NCBI RefSeq assembly: GCF_000762845.2
Contig: NZ_JRMQ02000002.1
Coordinates: 62,001-126,000 of the forward strand
Direction: 5' to 3'
DNA from: Helicobacter japonicus
GTDB lineage: Bacteria; Campylobacterota; Campylobacteria; Campylobacterales; Helicobacteraceae
DNA length: 64,000 bases
Positions 1-9,165 of the stretch are shown here, one piece after another. The notes under the pieces were generated by a model that was given only the letters and a program-made list of their open reading frames with translations, made no database searches and was not told where the DNA came from. Every line of letters begins with the position of its first letter. Position 1 is the first letter of the stretch. Position numbers and translations under genes: made by a program.

Positions 1-614
1 CACGCCATAGCCGCTGCTCCTGCACCACATACGACTACTTTAATATCTTCTACTTTCTTATTGACAAGGTGCAAGGCGTTAATAATTCCTGCAGTAGAAA
101 TAATTGCTGTGCCGTGCTGATCATCGTGCATCACAGGAATGTCAAGCTCTTCAATGAGTCGTCTTTCTATTTCAAAACATTCAGGGGCTTTAATATCTTC
201 TAAATTGATACCTCCAAATGTGGGCGCAATCGCTTTTACAATAGCAACAAATTTATCCACATCTTTTTCATTCACTTCAATATCAAAGGCATCGACATCG
301 GCAAAAGTTTTAAACAAAATGACTTTACCCTCCATAACAGGTTTGCTTGCCATTGCTCCAATATCTCCAAGTCCTAACACTGCTGTGCCATTGCTAATAA
401 CTGCGACAAGATTGCTTTTAGAGGTATAATCATAAGCACTCAAGGGATTAGATTCTATTTGTTTGCAAGGCACAGCAACGCCCGGTGTATAGGCTAAACT
501 CAACTCATCAATAGAACGCAATCGTTTGCGTGGCATAATACCAACTTTGCCACCGATATGATAATTCAAAGCTTCAGGGTAAGCAGCTTTAAGACTTTCT
601 AAATCCATATCCAT
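1..614 (-). CDS. Malic enzyme, N-terminal part (gene runs off the window)
   Basis: Oxidative decarboxylation of malate to pyruvate, cytoplasmic. The 204 visible codons begin at ATG 614, preceded by GGAGAC about 6 bases upstream, and read [16 protein letters not shown]. Family landmarks are visible: the AYTPGVA segment near residue 40, the [13 protein letters not shown] stretch near 75-90, the metal-binding ALP/APEC region with FGGINLEDI near 135, and HDDQHGTA near 165, followed by the start of the NAD(P)-binding fold ([10 protein letters not shown]). This is the short bacterial malic enzyme type. The C-terminal half, including any phosphotransacetylase-like extension, lies outside the window, so the full length cannot be judged. 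A second ATG two codons in is equally usable. Confidence 0.93.
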   Translation of the reverse strand, partial: MDMDLESLKAAYPEALNYHIGGKVGIMPRKRLRSIDELSLAYTPGVAVPCKQIESNPLSAYDYTSKSNLVAVISNGTAVLGLGDIGAMASKPVMEGKVILFKTFADVDAFDIEVNEKDVDKFVAIVKAIAPTFGGINLEDIKAPECFEIERRLIEELDIPVMHDDQHGTAIISTAGIINALHLVNKKVEDIKVVVCGAGAAAMA

Positions 615-735
615 TGTGTCTCCTTTGAAAAATATACAATGAAAACAAAAAAGAATTTGTAGCACTTTTTAACAAATAAAACATCTTTTTATATCAATCT
701 TGTAGAGAAATAGATAAAATTATATTTTAGTAAGA

Positions 736-1983
736 TTACCTTGATTCTAGCTCTATATATACAATCTCACTTGGTGCAAGAAATCGAATAGCAGGTCCCC
801 AAAACCCTACACCACTACTCACATAAAGTTGTGTTTTCTTAGGTGAATGATTTCTATTTTCTATACGTTGAGGCAAATCATACAATCCATACACATAATG
901 CTGGTCTAACCATACAAAAAATGATAATGGAAAAACCTGTCCTGCGTGTGTGTGCCCACAAAGCACCACATCAAAATCACTCACATCATTGAGGCGAACA
1001 AATTTAGGTTGATGGGATAAAAGTATGCTGGGTTTTTGTGGATTCAAACCTTTTTTAGCAGATTCTAAGTCAGGCTTTAAATAATTAAAACGCAATCCTG
1101 CCAAATCACTCACTCCTGCGAGATTTACATTTTCAAGCTCTATGTTTGTATTATGTAAAATATGGATATTTAAAGTTGATAGATATTTAAGAATTGGTTC
1201 TATGCCGTGATAATATTCGTGATTGCCCGCGACATAATACACACCTTGAGTGCTTTTAAGATATCTTAATGGCTCTAAATCATCTGTAATGCGATGAATC
1301 TTATCATCAACCAAATCGCCTACAATAACAACAATATCCGCATTAAGTGCATTGATTTTCTCAACAACTTTCTCTAAAAATTCTCGCCCTAAAGTTTTGC
1401 CAATATGCACATCTGTAATCATCGCAATACTCAATGCACCTTTGATATTTGGCACACGTAAAGATACTTTTTTGATAGGTGGCACACTTAGGGCATTACT
1501 CAAGCTTTTCACACTAAATACAATAAATAAAATAGCTACAAGTCCATCAATCATAATTTGCAAAAACACACGGCGATTTGAGGAGAATATATCACAATCT
1601 GTATGGGTATGAGAAGATGTGAAATGTTTATTTTCAGATTCTCTAAGGTTATTTGTATCATTTTTTGGTATTTTATGTGTTCTTTTTTTGCTTTTGTATC
1701 GTTGCACAAAAAAGAGACAAGATCTAAAAATATCCACACATACGCACGCAATAAAAAGCGTATAATCAAGCACCACGCAAGAACCAACGATAAGATATTG
1801 CCAATGTGCAAAATGTGAATCGCGCACCACAAAAAGAAGTATCTCTCCCACTGCAAGAAAAAGCAAAAAAACAAGTGAAATATATTTATGAATGAAACGA
1901 TTATGACGTAAAAAGCGCATATACACATAACATTTCATTGCGCTTAATGCAAGAAAAACAACTCCCACAAAAATATAAATCAT
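736..1983 (-). CDS. Membrane-anchored metallophosphoesterase
   Basis: Calcineurin-type phosphoesterase carried on a hydrophobic N-terminal region. About four membrane segments are seen in the first 165 residues (near 3-22, 37-56, 63-92, 143-163), with a charged Lys-rich loop between the third and fourth. The catalytic domain follows with the full metal-ligand series: TDVHIG near 190, VGDLVDD near 222, AGNHEYYHG near 255, LLSHQP near 325 and CGHTHAGQVFP near 345. This layout matches the YkuE/YaeI-like branch, some members of which act on lipid phosphodiesters; the substrate here is unknown. ATG 1983 follows a GGTGG; a GTG lies one codon earlier. It stands alone, divergent from the KefB-like gene. 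Confidence 0.85.
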   Translation of the reverse strand: MIYIFVGVVFLALSAMKCYVYMRFLRHNRFIHKYISLVFLLFLAVGEILLFVVRDSHFAHWQYLIVGSCVVLDYTLFIACVCVDIFRSCLFFVQRYKSKKRTHKIPKNDTNNLRESENKHFTSSHTHTDCDIFSSNRRVFLQIMIDGLVAILFIVFSVKSLSNALSVPPIKKVSLRVPNIKGALSIAMITDVHIGKTLGREFLEKVVEKINALNADIVVIVGDLVDDKIHRITDDLEPLRYLKSTQGVYYVAGNHEYYHGIEPILKYLSTLNIHILHNTNIELENVNLAGVSDLAGLRFNYLKPDLESAKKGLNPQKPSILLSHQPKFVRLNDVSDFDVVLCGHTHAGQVFPLSFFVWLDQHYVYGLYDLPQRIENRNHSPKKTQLYVSSGVGFWGPAIRFLAPSEIVYIELESR

Positions 1984-2059
1984 CACATAACCACCAAATA
2001 TCTATTAATTTTTAAAATTTTCTCATATATAACTTATCATATACTAAGCAAAGTTGGTA

Positions 2060-2065
2060 TATAAT
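2060..2065 (+). promoter_or_regulatory. Probable -10 box for the KefB-like antiporter gene
   Basis: TATAAT in the divergent gap, inside an A+T-rich tract with no clear -35, which is usual for Helicobacter vegetative promoters. Transcription would start near 2072, leaving a leader of about 60-90 bases before the antiporter. Confidence 0.5.
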
Positions 2066-2159
2066 TCAAGCTTTTTTGCATATTTTACATAAATTAGTTT
2101 TAATAATCCATTAATAAACGAGGTGCGTTATCGACCCATATTTTATTATTCTGTGCGTA

Positions 2160-3872
2160 TTGGCTATGGCTGTTGTTTCAGGTATTATACTTAGTCGGCT
2201 TAAAATTCCAACCATCATTGGATACATTCTTACTGGTGTTCTTACAGCATATATTTTTGGCTTTCGATTAGAAGATTCTGAAAGTCTTAATAGTATTGCT
2301 GAATTTGGTATTGTATTTTTGATGTTTATGATTGGGCTTGATTTTAGCTTTAAGAGCCTTAGTGCGATGAAGCAAGAGGTGCTTGTTTTTGGTGGATTGC
2401 AAATTGGGCTTTCAGTCGCCTTCTTCTTTGTGGTATGTTTTTATTTTCTTGGCTTTAATTTTGCAACCTCTATCATTATAGCAAGTGCAGTAAGCCTCTC
2501 CTCCACTGCCATTGTGCTTAAATTTCTTAATGAAAGCAATCAAACTAAAACACCTTATGGCACAGCTTCAGTAGGGATTCTCATTTTTCAAGATATTGCT
2601 GTAATTCCTATTTTACTGATGATTAAACTTTTAAGCGATAAAGATTCAAATATGTGGGCGTTAATCCTTACTACACTCCTTTCTGCCACTATTCTCTTAG
2701 TTGTGCTTATTTTGCCTGGTAAAATTCTAGCAAAGGTATTTTTAAAATTTTCTGCTGTAATGAAAACTGATGAAATTTTTGTTGGGGCAGTATTCCTTGT
2801 TGTTCTAGGCGCAGCATATATCAGTAAATCTTTTGGATTCTCACTCACACTTGGTGCATTTTTAGCAGGTATGATTATCTCGAGCACACCTTACAAATAT
2901 CAAGTAACTTCTGTTTTAGTGCATTTTCGCGATATACTCTTAGGTATATTTTTTATTACCGTTGGAATGCAAGTTGATGTCATCTTCCTGCTTACGCACT
3001 TTGTAATCATTTTAATTCTCGTTGCCTTAATGATGGGGGCAAAAACTCTCCTTATGTATCTCTTTTTACTCTTTTTTCAAGGACAAAGAATCGGTATGCG
3101 TATTGCGCTCTCACTTGCACAAATTGGAGAATTTTCATTTGCTATTTTTCTCCTTGCAAGCCAGCATAAAATTCTAAATCTTACACTTGATGGGGGTATT
3201 TTAAAAGCAATTTTTGGAGAATCAATCTTTGCACATATCACACCTGAAGAAATTTATCAATTTCTTACCTTAATGGTAATTTTTTCTATGATTGCTACAC
3301 CCTTTATGCTTGATAAACTCGATAAAGTAACCGACTTTTTCTTACGTTATATGCGTCCTTTAAATCTTTTCCATATTGGTAAGAAAAACCCTGAAGAAAA
3401 AGTTTTAGAAGATAAAAAAGAAGAAAAGAGTAATCTTGAAGGACATATTATCGTTTGTGGGTATGGCGAACTCGGACGCAAAATCTTAGAATATTTTAAG
3501 GGCTGCAATACACAATACATCGCAGTTGATAAAAATTATACTAGAGTAGAACAAGGTGCAAAAGATGGCGAACATATTGTTTATGGAAATGCCACGCACA
3601 GGAGCATATTAGAGCAGTTAGGCATAAAACGGTGTGCAGCAGTTATTATCGCCATAGATTCTATTGAATCTGTGGAACATATCTATCAGGAAATTACATC
3701 TCTTGCGCCATTGTGTAAAGTTATTCTTAAAACTAAAAAATCTGACTTTGCTGCACAAATGAAAGCAAATGGTGTGTATGGAGTGGTGCATGAAAGGCGG
3801 GAGATTGCAAAAATATTGAGTGATTTAGCTCTTCAAGCAGCTAACGAACAATTAACCATAAATGAGGAATAA
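2160..3872 (+). CDS. KefB-type cation:proton antiporter with RCK domain
   Basis: Monovalent cation:proton antiporter (CPA2) of the inner membrane. About 12-13 hydrophobic helices fill residues 1-400, including the LTLGAFLAGMI and ALSLAQIGEFSF signatures typical of KefB/KefC/GerN proteins. From about residue 420 an RCK-N (TrkA-N) domain follows with an intact nucleotide motif CGYGELG and acidic follow-up AVDK. There is no separate RCK-C domain. Start is unsettled: TTG 2160 or ATG 2166 would truncate the first helix, while the frame stays open upstream to a TAA at 2115 and a good Shine-Dalgarno (GAGGTG, 2120-2125) sits in front of GTT ATC GAC, which holds no standard start codon. The family's N-terminus usually begins about 10 residues before 2160. 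Confidence 0.88.
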   Translation: MAMAVVSGIILSRLKIPTIIGYILTGVLTAYIFGFRLEDSESLNSIAEFGIVFLMFMIGLDFSFKSLSAMKQEVLVFGGLQIGLSVAFFFVVCFYFLGFNFATSIIIASAVSLSSTAIVLKFLNESNQTKTPYGTASVGILIFQDIAVIPILLMIKLLSDKDSNMWALILTTLLSATILLVVLILPGKILAKVFLKFSAVMKTDEIFVGAVFLVVLGAAYISKSFGFSLTLGAFLAGMIISSTPYKYQVTSVLVHFRDILLGIFFITVGMQVDVIFLLTHFVIILILVALMMGAKTLLMYLFLLFFQGQRIGMRIALSLAQIGEFSFAIFLLASQHKILNLTLDGGILKAIFGESIFAHITPEEIYQFLTLMVIFSMIATPFMLDKLDKVTDFFLRYMRPLNLFHIGKKNPEEKVLEDKKEEKSNLEGHIIVCGYGELGRKILEYFKGCNTQYIAVDKNYTRVEQGAKDGEHIVYGNATHRSILEQLGIKRCAAVIIAIDSIESVEHIYQEITSLAPLCKVILKTKKSDFAAQMKANGVYGVVHERREIAKILSDLALQAANEQLTINEE

Positions 3873-3920
3873 GATTAGAATTTAGGAACGATTTGATACA
3901 AATTTTAATATGCAAGTTCT

Positions 3921-4628
3921 TTAAAGTTGCTCCCACGCAATAGGTTGTTGCCCGTGCGTTGCAAGATAATTATTTGCTTCTACAAACACATTACTTCCAA
4001 CAAAACCTTGAGCTAAGGGACTAGGGTGAGGTGCAGTGATAATTTTATGCTTAGTGCCATCAATAAGCGGTGCTTTTTTCTTTGCATAATTACCCCATAA
4101 CATAAAAACTAAATGCTCTTTATGCAAAGATAATGCCCTAATTACACCATCAGTAAAAGATTCCCAACCAAAATGCTTATGTGAAGCAGGTGCATTTGCC
4201 CTTACACTTAAAATTGCATTAAGCAATAGCACACCCTGATTCGCCCATTCACTTAAATCTCCGTGTGTAGGTGGTATAATATGCAAGCTTCGAGAAAGCT
4301 CTATATAAATATTTTTAAGTGAAGGTGGAATGGGCACACCACGAGGCACACTAAAACTTAAACCCATTGCTTGGGGTGCAAGTTCGCCATTTACCATTGC
4401 GCTGCCGTGATACGGATCTTGTCCGAGTATAACAACTTTTAAGGAATCTAAAGGGGTGAGGTTAAAGGCAGCGAAAATATCTTTAGGTTTTGGGAACACA
4501 ATTTCGCCTTTTTGTAAGGCTTCAACATAATGTGCCTTAATATCTGCAAAATAAGGGCTTAGAAACTCATCTCTAAGGAGTTCTTTCCAATCATTTGGAA
4601 TCTTTATTCTATCTAATGCAATATTCAT
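3921..4628 (-). CDS. ung: Uracil-DNA glycosylase
   Basis: Removes uracil from DNA at the first step of base excision repair. The 235-residue length is normal for family 1 UDG. Visible signatures: the water-activating loop VVILGQDPYHG near residue 68, LLLNAILSVRA near 130 (Asn of the uracil pocket) and the DNA-intercalating HPSPLA loop near 200. The start codon overlaps the gatC stop by four bases (ATGA), so the two are translated as a pair from the gatC side. It converges with the antiporter gene across a 48-base gap without a clear terminator. Confidence 0.97.
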   Translation of the reverse strand: MNIALDRIKIPNDWKELLRDEFLSPYFADIKAHYVEALQKGEIVFPKPKDIFAAFNLTPLDSLKVVILGQDPYHGSAMVNGELAPQAMGLSFSVPRGVPIPPSLKNIYIELSRSLHIIPPTHGDLSEWANQGVLLLNAILSVRANAPASHKHFGWESFTDGVIRALSLHKEHLVFMLWGNYAKKKAPLIDGTKHKIITAPHPSPLAQGFVGSNVFVEANNYLATHGQQPIAWEQL

Positions 4629-4903
4629 TCAATAATTTTAGGGACGATGAAAAAATTATCTTGCACAGAAGGTGCGTGAGAAAGCACATCTTTAGCGATA
4701 TTTGCATCTTTTGGGACATCTTCTCGTAAAAGTGTCTTCAACTCTTCATCAAAGCAATCCTGTGGCACTTCTATGGTAGCGATATTTTCTACAAATCCTA
4801 GAATCTCACTCAACTGCTCTTTGGTAGATTCGCGCTTATTCTCATCAATATGAATCATAGAAAGTCTCTCCAACTTACTTAAAAGGGCATTATCAATGTG
4901 CAT
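4625..4903 (-). CDS. gatC: Asp/Glu-tRNA amidotransferase subunit C
   Basis: Small subunit of GatCAB, which converts misacylated Glu-tRNA(Gln) and Asp-tRNA(Asn) to the amidated forms; it wraps around GatA and supports folding. The 92 residues show the expected pattern: an N-terminal helix (LLSKLERLSMI), a second helix ending in ILGFVENI, and a C-terminal extended segment with LREDVPK. It is separate from gatA and gatB, which are not in the window, as is common in Campylobacterota. An AAGGAGAAAAGA precedes the ATG. Upstream lies a 130-base gap with a short dyad, ATGCT-TAT-AGCAT at 4930-4942. Confidence 0.93.
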   Translation of the reverse strand: MHIDNALLSKLERLSMIHIDENKRESTKEQLSEILGFVENIATIEVPQDCFDEELKTLLREDVPKDANIAKDVLSHAPSVQDNFFIVPKIIE

Positions 4904-5033
4904 TCTTTTCTCCTTTAGATTCTATAAATATGCTTATAGCATAATCTTGCTTAAAGCACAAAGACAACTTATCTGCTCTAAAACATACAGCAAATTTTTA
5001 TAAGTTTCCTACAAAGCTTAAACATACACACAA

Positions 5034-5837
5034 TTATGGCAATATCTCACTCATTAAGCTAGCAATATATGTAGATTCTGTATTCTCACACGCTTTTTTG
5101 CAAAAAAGCTTAAAAGCAAGGGCTGCTTGATTGATAAGCATTATTTTTCCATCATTACAAACAAGATGAAAAGATTGAGCTAAAGCAAGAAAAGGTGTAA
5201 CCTTCCCATATATAAGATCAAAAGCATATTGAGCGCAAGAGCATAACTCTTTGAGCTGTTTTTCATCACAAGGCAAACAACTATCATTAAGTCCTGCACT
5301 TGTGGTATTAATAATAATATCATAATTACAAGTAGGTTTAAACTCGCTACTTACAAAACAATTAAACCCTTTTTCAGCAAAAAATGTAAGATTTTTTTCA
5401 GAGCGATTAATGAGTGTTGTTGGAATATTATGATGTTGGAGTATCATTGCCACTGCCTTAGCTGAACCACCTGCACCAATAATAAGAGCATTGCGTAATT
5501 TATATCCTTTCAGCGCGTCATAAAAACCTTGCGCATCTGTATTATAGCCAATAATACGCTCTTTAGAATCAAGAACCCAAGTATTGCACGCACCAATACT
5601 TTGTGCCACCCCACATACCTCATCACATTGATGAAAAGCTTCTTCTTTAAAAGGAAGTGTGATATTTGCTCCACTTAATTTATGCGAGAGAAAATTCTTC
5701 CGCAAATTTGCACTATCATCAAGCAAAATACGTCCATAATACGCGCTAATATTAAGTTTTGCATAGGTATAATTATGTAAAAGTGGGGATTTAGAATGTG
5801 CGATAGGATTACCATATACAGCAAAAAATTGAAACAT
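5034..5837 (-). CDS. aroE: Shikimate 5-dehydrogenase
   Basis: NADPH-dependent reduction of 3-dehydroshikimate to shikimate in the chorismate pathway. Shikimate-binding elements are present: NPIAHSKSP near residue 10, GANITLPFKE with the catalytic Lys near 60, and the Asn/Asp pair (NTDAQG) near 100. The cofactor domain has GAGGSAKAV near 125 and NRS near 147 as the 2'-phosphate-recognition loop. A terminal helix carries NQAALAF. It begins six bases after the SH3 protein gene ends, so the two are probably co-transcribed. Ribosome binding looks weak; the intergene bases are occupied by TAGATTCTA. Confidence 0.96.
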   Translation of the reverse strand: MFQFFAVYGNPIAHSKSPLLHNYTYAKLNISAYYGRILLDDSANLRKNFLSHKLSGANITLPFKEEAFHQCDEVCGVAQSIGACNTWVLDSKERIIGYNTDAQGFYDALKGYKLRNALIIGAGGSAKAVAMILQHHNIPTTLINRSEKNLTFFAEKGFNCFVSSEFKPTCNYDIIINTTSAGLNDSCLPCDEKQLKELCSCAQYAFDLIYGKVTPFLALAQSFHLVCNDGKIMLINQAALAFKLFCKKACENTESTYIASLMSEILP

Positions 5838-5843
5838 TAGAAT

Positions 5844-6668
5844 CTATTGTTTGGCTATAAATTGCAAAGCAACATAACCATACTCTTGATGAGATAACCG
5901 AATCTTCGCCCACTCACCTTGAATCTCAAGCACAGAAACATACTGATTATGATTAAGTCGCCCAACAACATTTGAATATTTATCTGGAGCAGAACGCACA
6001 TTAAGTGCATCTACCAAAACGATATAAGATTCTCCATTTTGAGCCTGTAAAAATTGTGAATCTTGTAAATTTGCTTCTACTTTACTTATTAAACGTGAGG
6101 CAATGTAACCATTTATGCCCTGATGAGTTTTTATCTTACTCCACTCGCCTTGTGCCTCAAGCAATTCTAACACCTCTTTTTCTGATACACTTGCAATCAC
6201 AGGAGATTCCAAAGAAGGCAATTTACGGATATTTGCACGATGTTTAACATAATAATGTGTTGAATCAACTTGCGTTTTTTCTACCTTATTTTCAGGTAAT
6301 TGCTCTACAGATATAATTGAAGGAGAATCTTTGCTTGTATTTGAATCTAACACATTATACGTTTGTGCTTCATCATTATCTGCTTGTGCAATATTCGTAA
6401 GATTTTCTTCGTTAGATGTAGGTGCAAAAGTAAGGTTATCTTCTGAATCTAAAGTCGCTTGTGGAATATGCATACTTGAATTTTTACTCTCCTCATTAGA
6501 TGTTTCTGTTTGCCCTAAACTTTCAGAAGAGTGATAAGAATGTTCTGAACGCGAAAGAATGAGATGTTCTTTATCCATAAGTATAATCATACCACCATAT
6601 ATGATAAGCCCGATAAGCACAATTAAAACTGGAAATGAATAAACTTTCAAAAATGCTCGTAGATTCAC
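5844..6668 (-). CDS. Membrane-anchored protein with two bacterial SH3 domains
   Basis: One N-terminal membrane helix (about residues 13-31) is followed by a long Ser/Asn/Glu-rich, probably disordered, stretch (about 40-135) and then two SH3-like repeats, near 138-198 and 212-272. Each repeat carries the RANIRKLPS / ALNVRSAPD opening and a WSKI / WAKI and GYIA / GYVA closing, characteristic of SH3b domains. Such domains commonly bind peptidoglycan, so a periplasmic wall-associated role is inferred, not shown. Start is GTG 6668, preceded by AGGGG. It sits between purM (26 bases upstream) and aroE, apparently in one transcript. Confidence 0.75.
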   Translation of the reverse strand: MNLRAFLKVYSFPVLIVLIGLIIYGGMIILMDKEHLILSRSEHSYHSSESLGQTETSNEESKNSSMHIPQATLDSEDNLTFAPTSNEENLTNIAQADNDEAQTYNVLDSNTSKDSPSIISVEQLPENKVEKTQVDSTHYYVKHRANIRKLPSLESPVIASVSEKEVLELLEAQGEWSKIKTHQGINGYIASRLISKVEANLQDSQFLQAQNGESYIVLVDALNVRSAPDKYSNVVGRLNHNQYVSVLEIQGEWAKIRLSHQEYGYVALQFIAKQ

Positions 6669-6693
6669 ATTAACCCCTATAACTCATAACAAA

Positions 6694-7701
6694 TTAGACA
6701 AAATATACACCACTTTGCTCACTTACTTCACCAACAATATATCCGTTGAAAGGTTGAGCAAGATTCAATATCTCGTCAGTATATTTTTTATCAACAGCAA
6801 GAATCATACCAACTCCCATATTGAAAGTGCGATACATTTCATTTTTTTCAACATATCTACCAAGAAAAGTAAAAATAGGTGGTGTTTGTATAGATTTTAC
6901 ATTAATTTTCGCACCAAGCCCAGTAGGTAATATACGTGGTAGATTCTCTACGATGCCCCCACCTGTAATATGAGCTAACCCGTGGAGATATGGATACAAA
7001 GCAGAATGATAAATATCTCTAAAAAGTGGGACATAAATGTGCGTAGGAGTAAGAAGCAAATCAATAAGTGCTTGTCCCTCAAACTCTTGTGTAAAAGACA
7101 TCTTCAAATGCTCAAAAAGCACCTTTCTAGCTAAAGAATAGCCATTACTATGCAACCCACTGCTTGGCAGAGCAATCAATACATCACCTGCTACCACAGC
7201 TTGTTTCTCCACATCTTCCCTCTCGGCAATACCCACTGCAAACCCCGCTAAATCAAAATCAGATTTTGCATACATACCCGGCATTTCTGCACTTTCGCCA
7301 CCAATAAGAGCACATTGTGCTAATTTACAACCTTGCGCAATACCACTAATCACCTCAAGGGTAATATGTTTTTCAAGTTTTCCAGTCGCATAATAATCAA
7401 GAAAAAATAGAGGCATAGCAAAATTACAAATCAAATCATTTACACACATTGCCACTAAATCAATACCGATACTATCAAATTTATGAGAAAGAGTAGCCAA
7501 ACGCAACTTTGTGCCAACACCATCAGTTGCACCTAAAATAACAGGATTTTTATATCCACTAGGTAACGCATACGCTCCAGCAAAAGAACCAATTCCACCT
7601 ATTACATTTTTATCAAATGTAGATTTTACAAGGGGTTTTATTCCCTCTACAAGAGCATTTCCCTCATCTATATCTACACCAGAATCTTTATAGCTTATCA
7701 T
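6694..7701 (-). CDS. purM: Phosphoribosylformylglycinamidine cyclo-ligase (AIR synthetase)
   Basis: ATP-dependent closure of the imidazole ring in purine synthesis. The 335 residues match the usual length. Recognised elements: the N-terminal YKDSGVDID motif, GATDGVGTKL near residue 58, the conserved MCVNDL stretch near 85, GGESAEMPG near 137, and the HITGGGIVENLPR block near 245. The last 100 residues form the conserved C-terminal half. It leads a minus-strand run with the SH3 protein and aroE; a 110-base gap separates it from the NADH dehydrogenase gene. Confidence 0.97.
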   Translation of the reverse strand: MISYKDSGVDIDEGNALVEGIKPLVKSTFDKNVIGGIGSFAGAYALPSGYKNPVILGATDGVGTKLRLATLSHKFDSIGIDLVAMCVNDLICNFAMPLFFLDYYATGKLEKHITLEVISGIAQGCKLAQCALIGGESAEMPGMYAKSDFDLAGFAVGIAEREDVEKQAVVAGDVLIALPSSGLHSNGYSLARKVLFEHLKMSFTQEFEGQALIDLLLTPTHIYVPLFRDIYHSALYPYLHGLAHITGGGIVENLPRILPTGLGAKINVKSIQTPPIFTFLGRYVEKNEMYRTFNMGVGMILAVDKKYTDEILNLAQPFNGYIVGEVSEQSGVYFV

Positions 7702-7811
7702 AAAAGTTATCCTTATAAAACTTGATATAGCTCTTACACAAATACAAAATATGCGCAGGGCTTATATCATAAAAATACTTGGATTCTACTTTATTCTAGC
7801 TATCATTAGGT

Positions 7812-9017
7812 TTAATTACTTGTCCTATAACGGAATTGTCCTTTTTTAAAGACAAGTTTTGCTCCGCCAATACCAAAAAGCCACTTATTTTCAATAAAAT
7901 TCTTCAAAAATGCTGCAACCTCACCGCTTATACTTTTCTTATACACAATACCTACACCATCAGTATGTCCAATAGAACACACAGTGCCACGATGCTTAAA
8001 TGAAAAAACCTCTGTTTGCACTTTATTGTCGAGAATTTTAATCAAACTTTTTCCTACATAATCTCCCATTTGCGCTGCAAGCTGTGCGGTAGGAGCGTGA
8101 ATAGCATCGCGTGAAGCAGCAACCGCACAATCACCAACAACATAAATATTTTCATATTGCGGACATCGCAAATATGCATCAACTTGAATACGTCCTTTTT
8201 TATTTTCCAAGCAAGAACGTTCAACACTATCATTACCCTTTACACCTGCACTCCATAAAATTGTATTGCCTTTGATATGCTTTAACTCACCATTGTGCTT
8301 AATCATCACACCATCTTCTAGGCATTCTTGCACTTCTCCACCACAAATCACTTCCACCCCAAAAGCTTCAAGCTTTTTTTGAGCCAATGCACTTGCTTTT
8401 TTACTAAACATTGGCAAGATTCTATCACTTCTGCCTATGCAGGTAATTTTAGGCACATCACGTGGAATCCCCCCAATAAGACAAAGCTCATCAAGCCTAG
8501 AGCCAAGCTCAGCAGCAAATTCAATACCTGTAAAACCTGTGCCGCATACAACGATACTCAAATCATCAGCATTTTTGGTATGACAATATTCTTTAAATTT
8601 ATATTCAATGACTTTATCAAGTTTAAGTGCAGCATTAAGCGAAGAAAGTTTATGTGCATATTTATCCACACCTTTAATGCCAAAATCATCGGGTTTAAAG
8701 CCAAGTGCGATAATCAAATAATCATATTCATACGCTCCACCATTACCAATAATGCGTTTAGATTCTGGCTCAAAAGATAAAATCTTATCTTTAATAAAAT
8801 GCACTTTTTGCAAGTCAAGAATCTTGCGAAAATATACACGCGATTTTCTCGCACTCAATGTGCCAATAGCAACCTTATGCAAAAGTGTTGTTTGGTAATG
8901 ATAGTCGTGCTTACTAATAAGCGTAACATCAGCATTACTCTTAAGCCCTTCTTGAAGCGTCATAGCTGCGCGTAATCCCCCATATCCACCGCCAACAATC
9001 AGAATCTTAGGTTTCAT
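7812..9017 (-). CDS. Type II NADH dehydrogenase-like FAD oxidoreductase
   Basis: Single-subunit flavoprotein expected to pass electrons from NADH (or another pyridine nucleotide) to quinone without pumping protons. Two dinucleotide folds are clear: GGGYGGLRAA at residue 8 (FAD) and VVCGTGFTGIEFAAEL near 158 (NAD), then WSAGVKGND near 245 and VVGDCAV near 285 as the second FAD signature. The C-terminal 70 residues resemble the amphipathic membrane-attachment region of NDH-2 proteins. ATG 9017 follows AAAAGGCAC. Sulfide:quinone reductase is the main alternative, but the redox cysteines typical of that family are not evident, so NDH-2 is preferred. Confidence 0.82.
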   Translation of the reverse strand: MKPKILIVGGGYGGLRAAMTLQEGLKSNADVTLISKHDYHYQTTLLHKVAIGTLSARKSRVYFRKILDLQKVHFIKDKILSFEPESKRIIGNGGAYEYDYLIIALGFKPDDFGIKGVDKYAHKLSSLNAALKLDKVIEYKFKEYCHTKNADDLSIVVCGTGFTGIEFAAELGSRLDELCLIGGIPRDVPKITCIGRSDRILPMFSKKASALAQKKLEAFGVEVICGGEVQECLEDGVMIKHNGELKHIKGNTILWSAGVKGNDSVERSCLENKKGRIQVDAYLRCPQYENIYVVGDCAVAASRDAIHAPTAQLAAQMGDYVGKSLIKILDNKVQTEVFSFKHRGTVCSIGHTDGVGIVYKKSISGEVAAFLKNFIENKWLFGIGGAKLVFKKGQFRYRTSN

Positions 9018-9165
9018 TACTTGTGCCTTTTAAAAATGAAAGATATATTTTTTATATTGTATCTATTTTTCCATAAAGACATATATATAATTTCATTAAA
9101 AAGTAAAAAAATAATTTATTTTTATCATTTTTACTCATTTTGTATTTTTGGCTACACTCATAGTT

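Noticed and set aside
1551-1928. 125-codon minus-strand frame overlapping the metallophosphoesterase
   Set aside because: Alternative frame of the membrane region; hydrophobic only because the underlying codons are T-rich.
4930-4942. ATGCT-TAT-AGCAT dyad before gatC as an operator
   Set aside because: Arms of five bases in A+T-rich DNA arise easily by chance; no promoter element placed around it convincingly.
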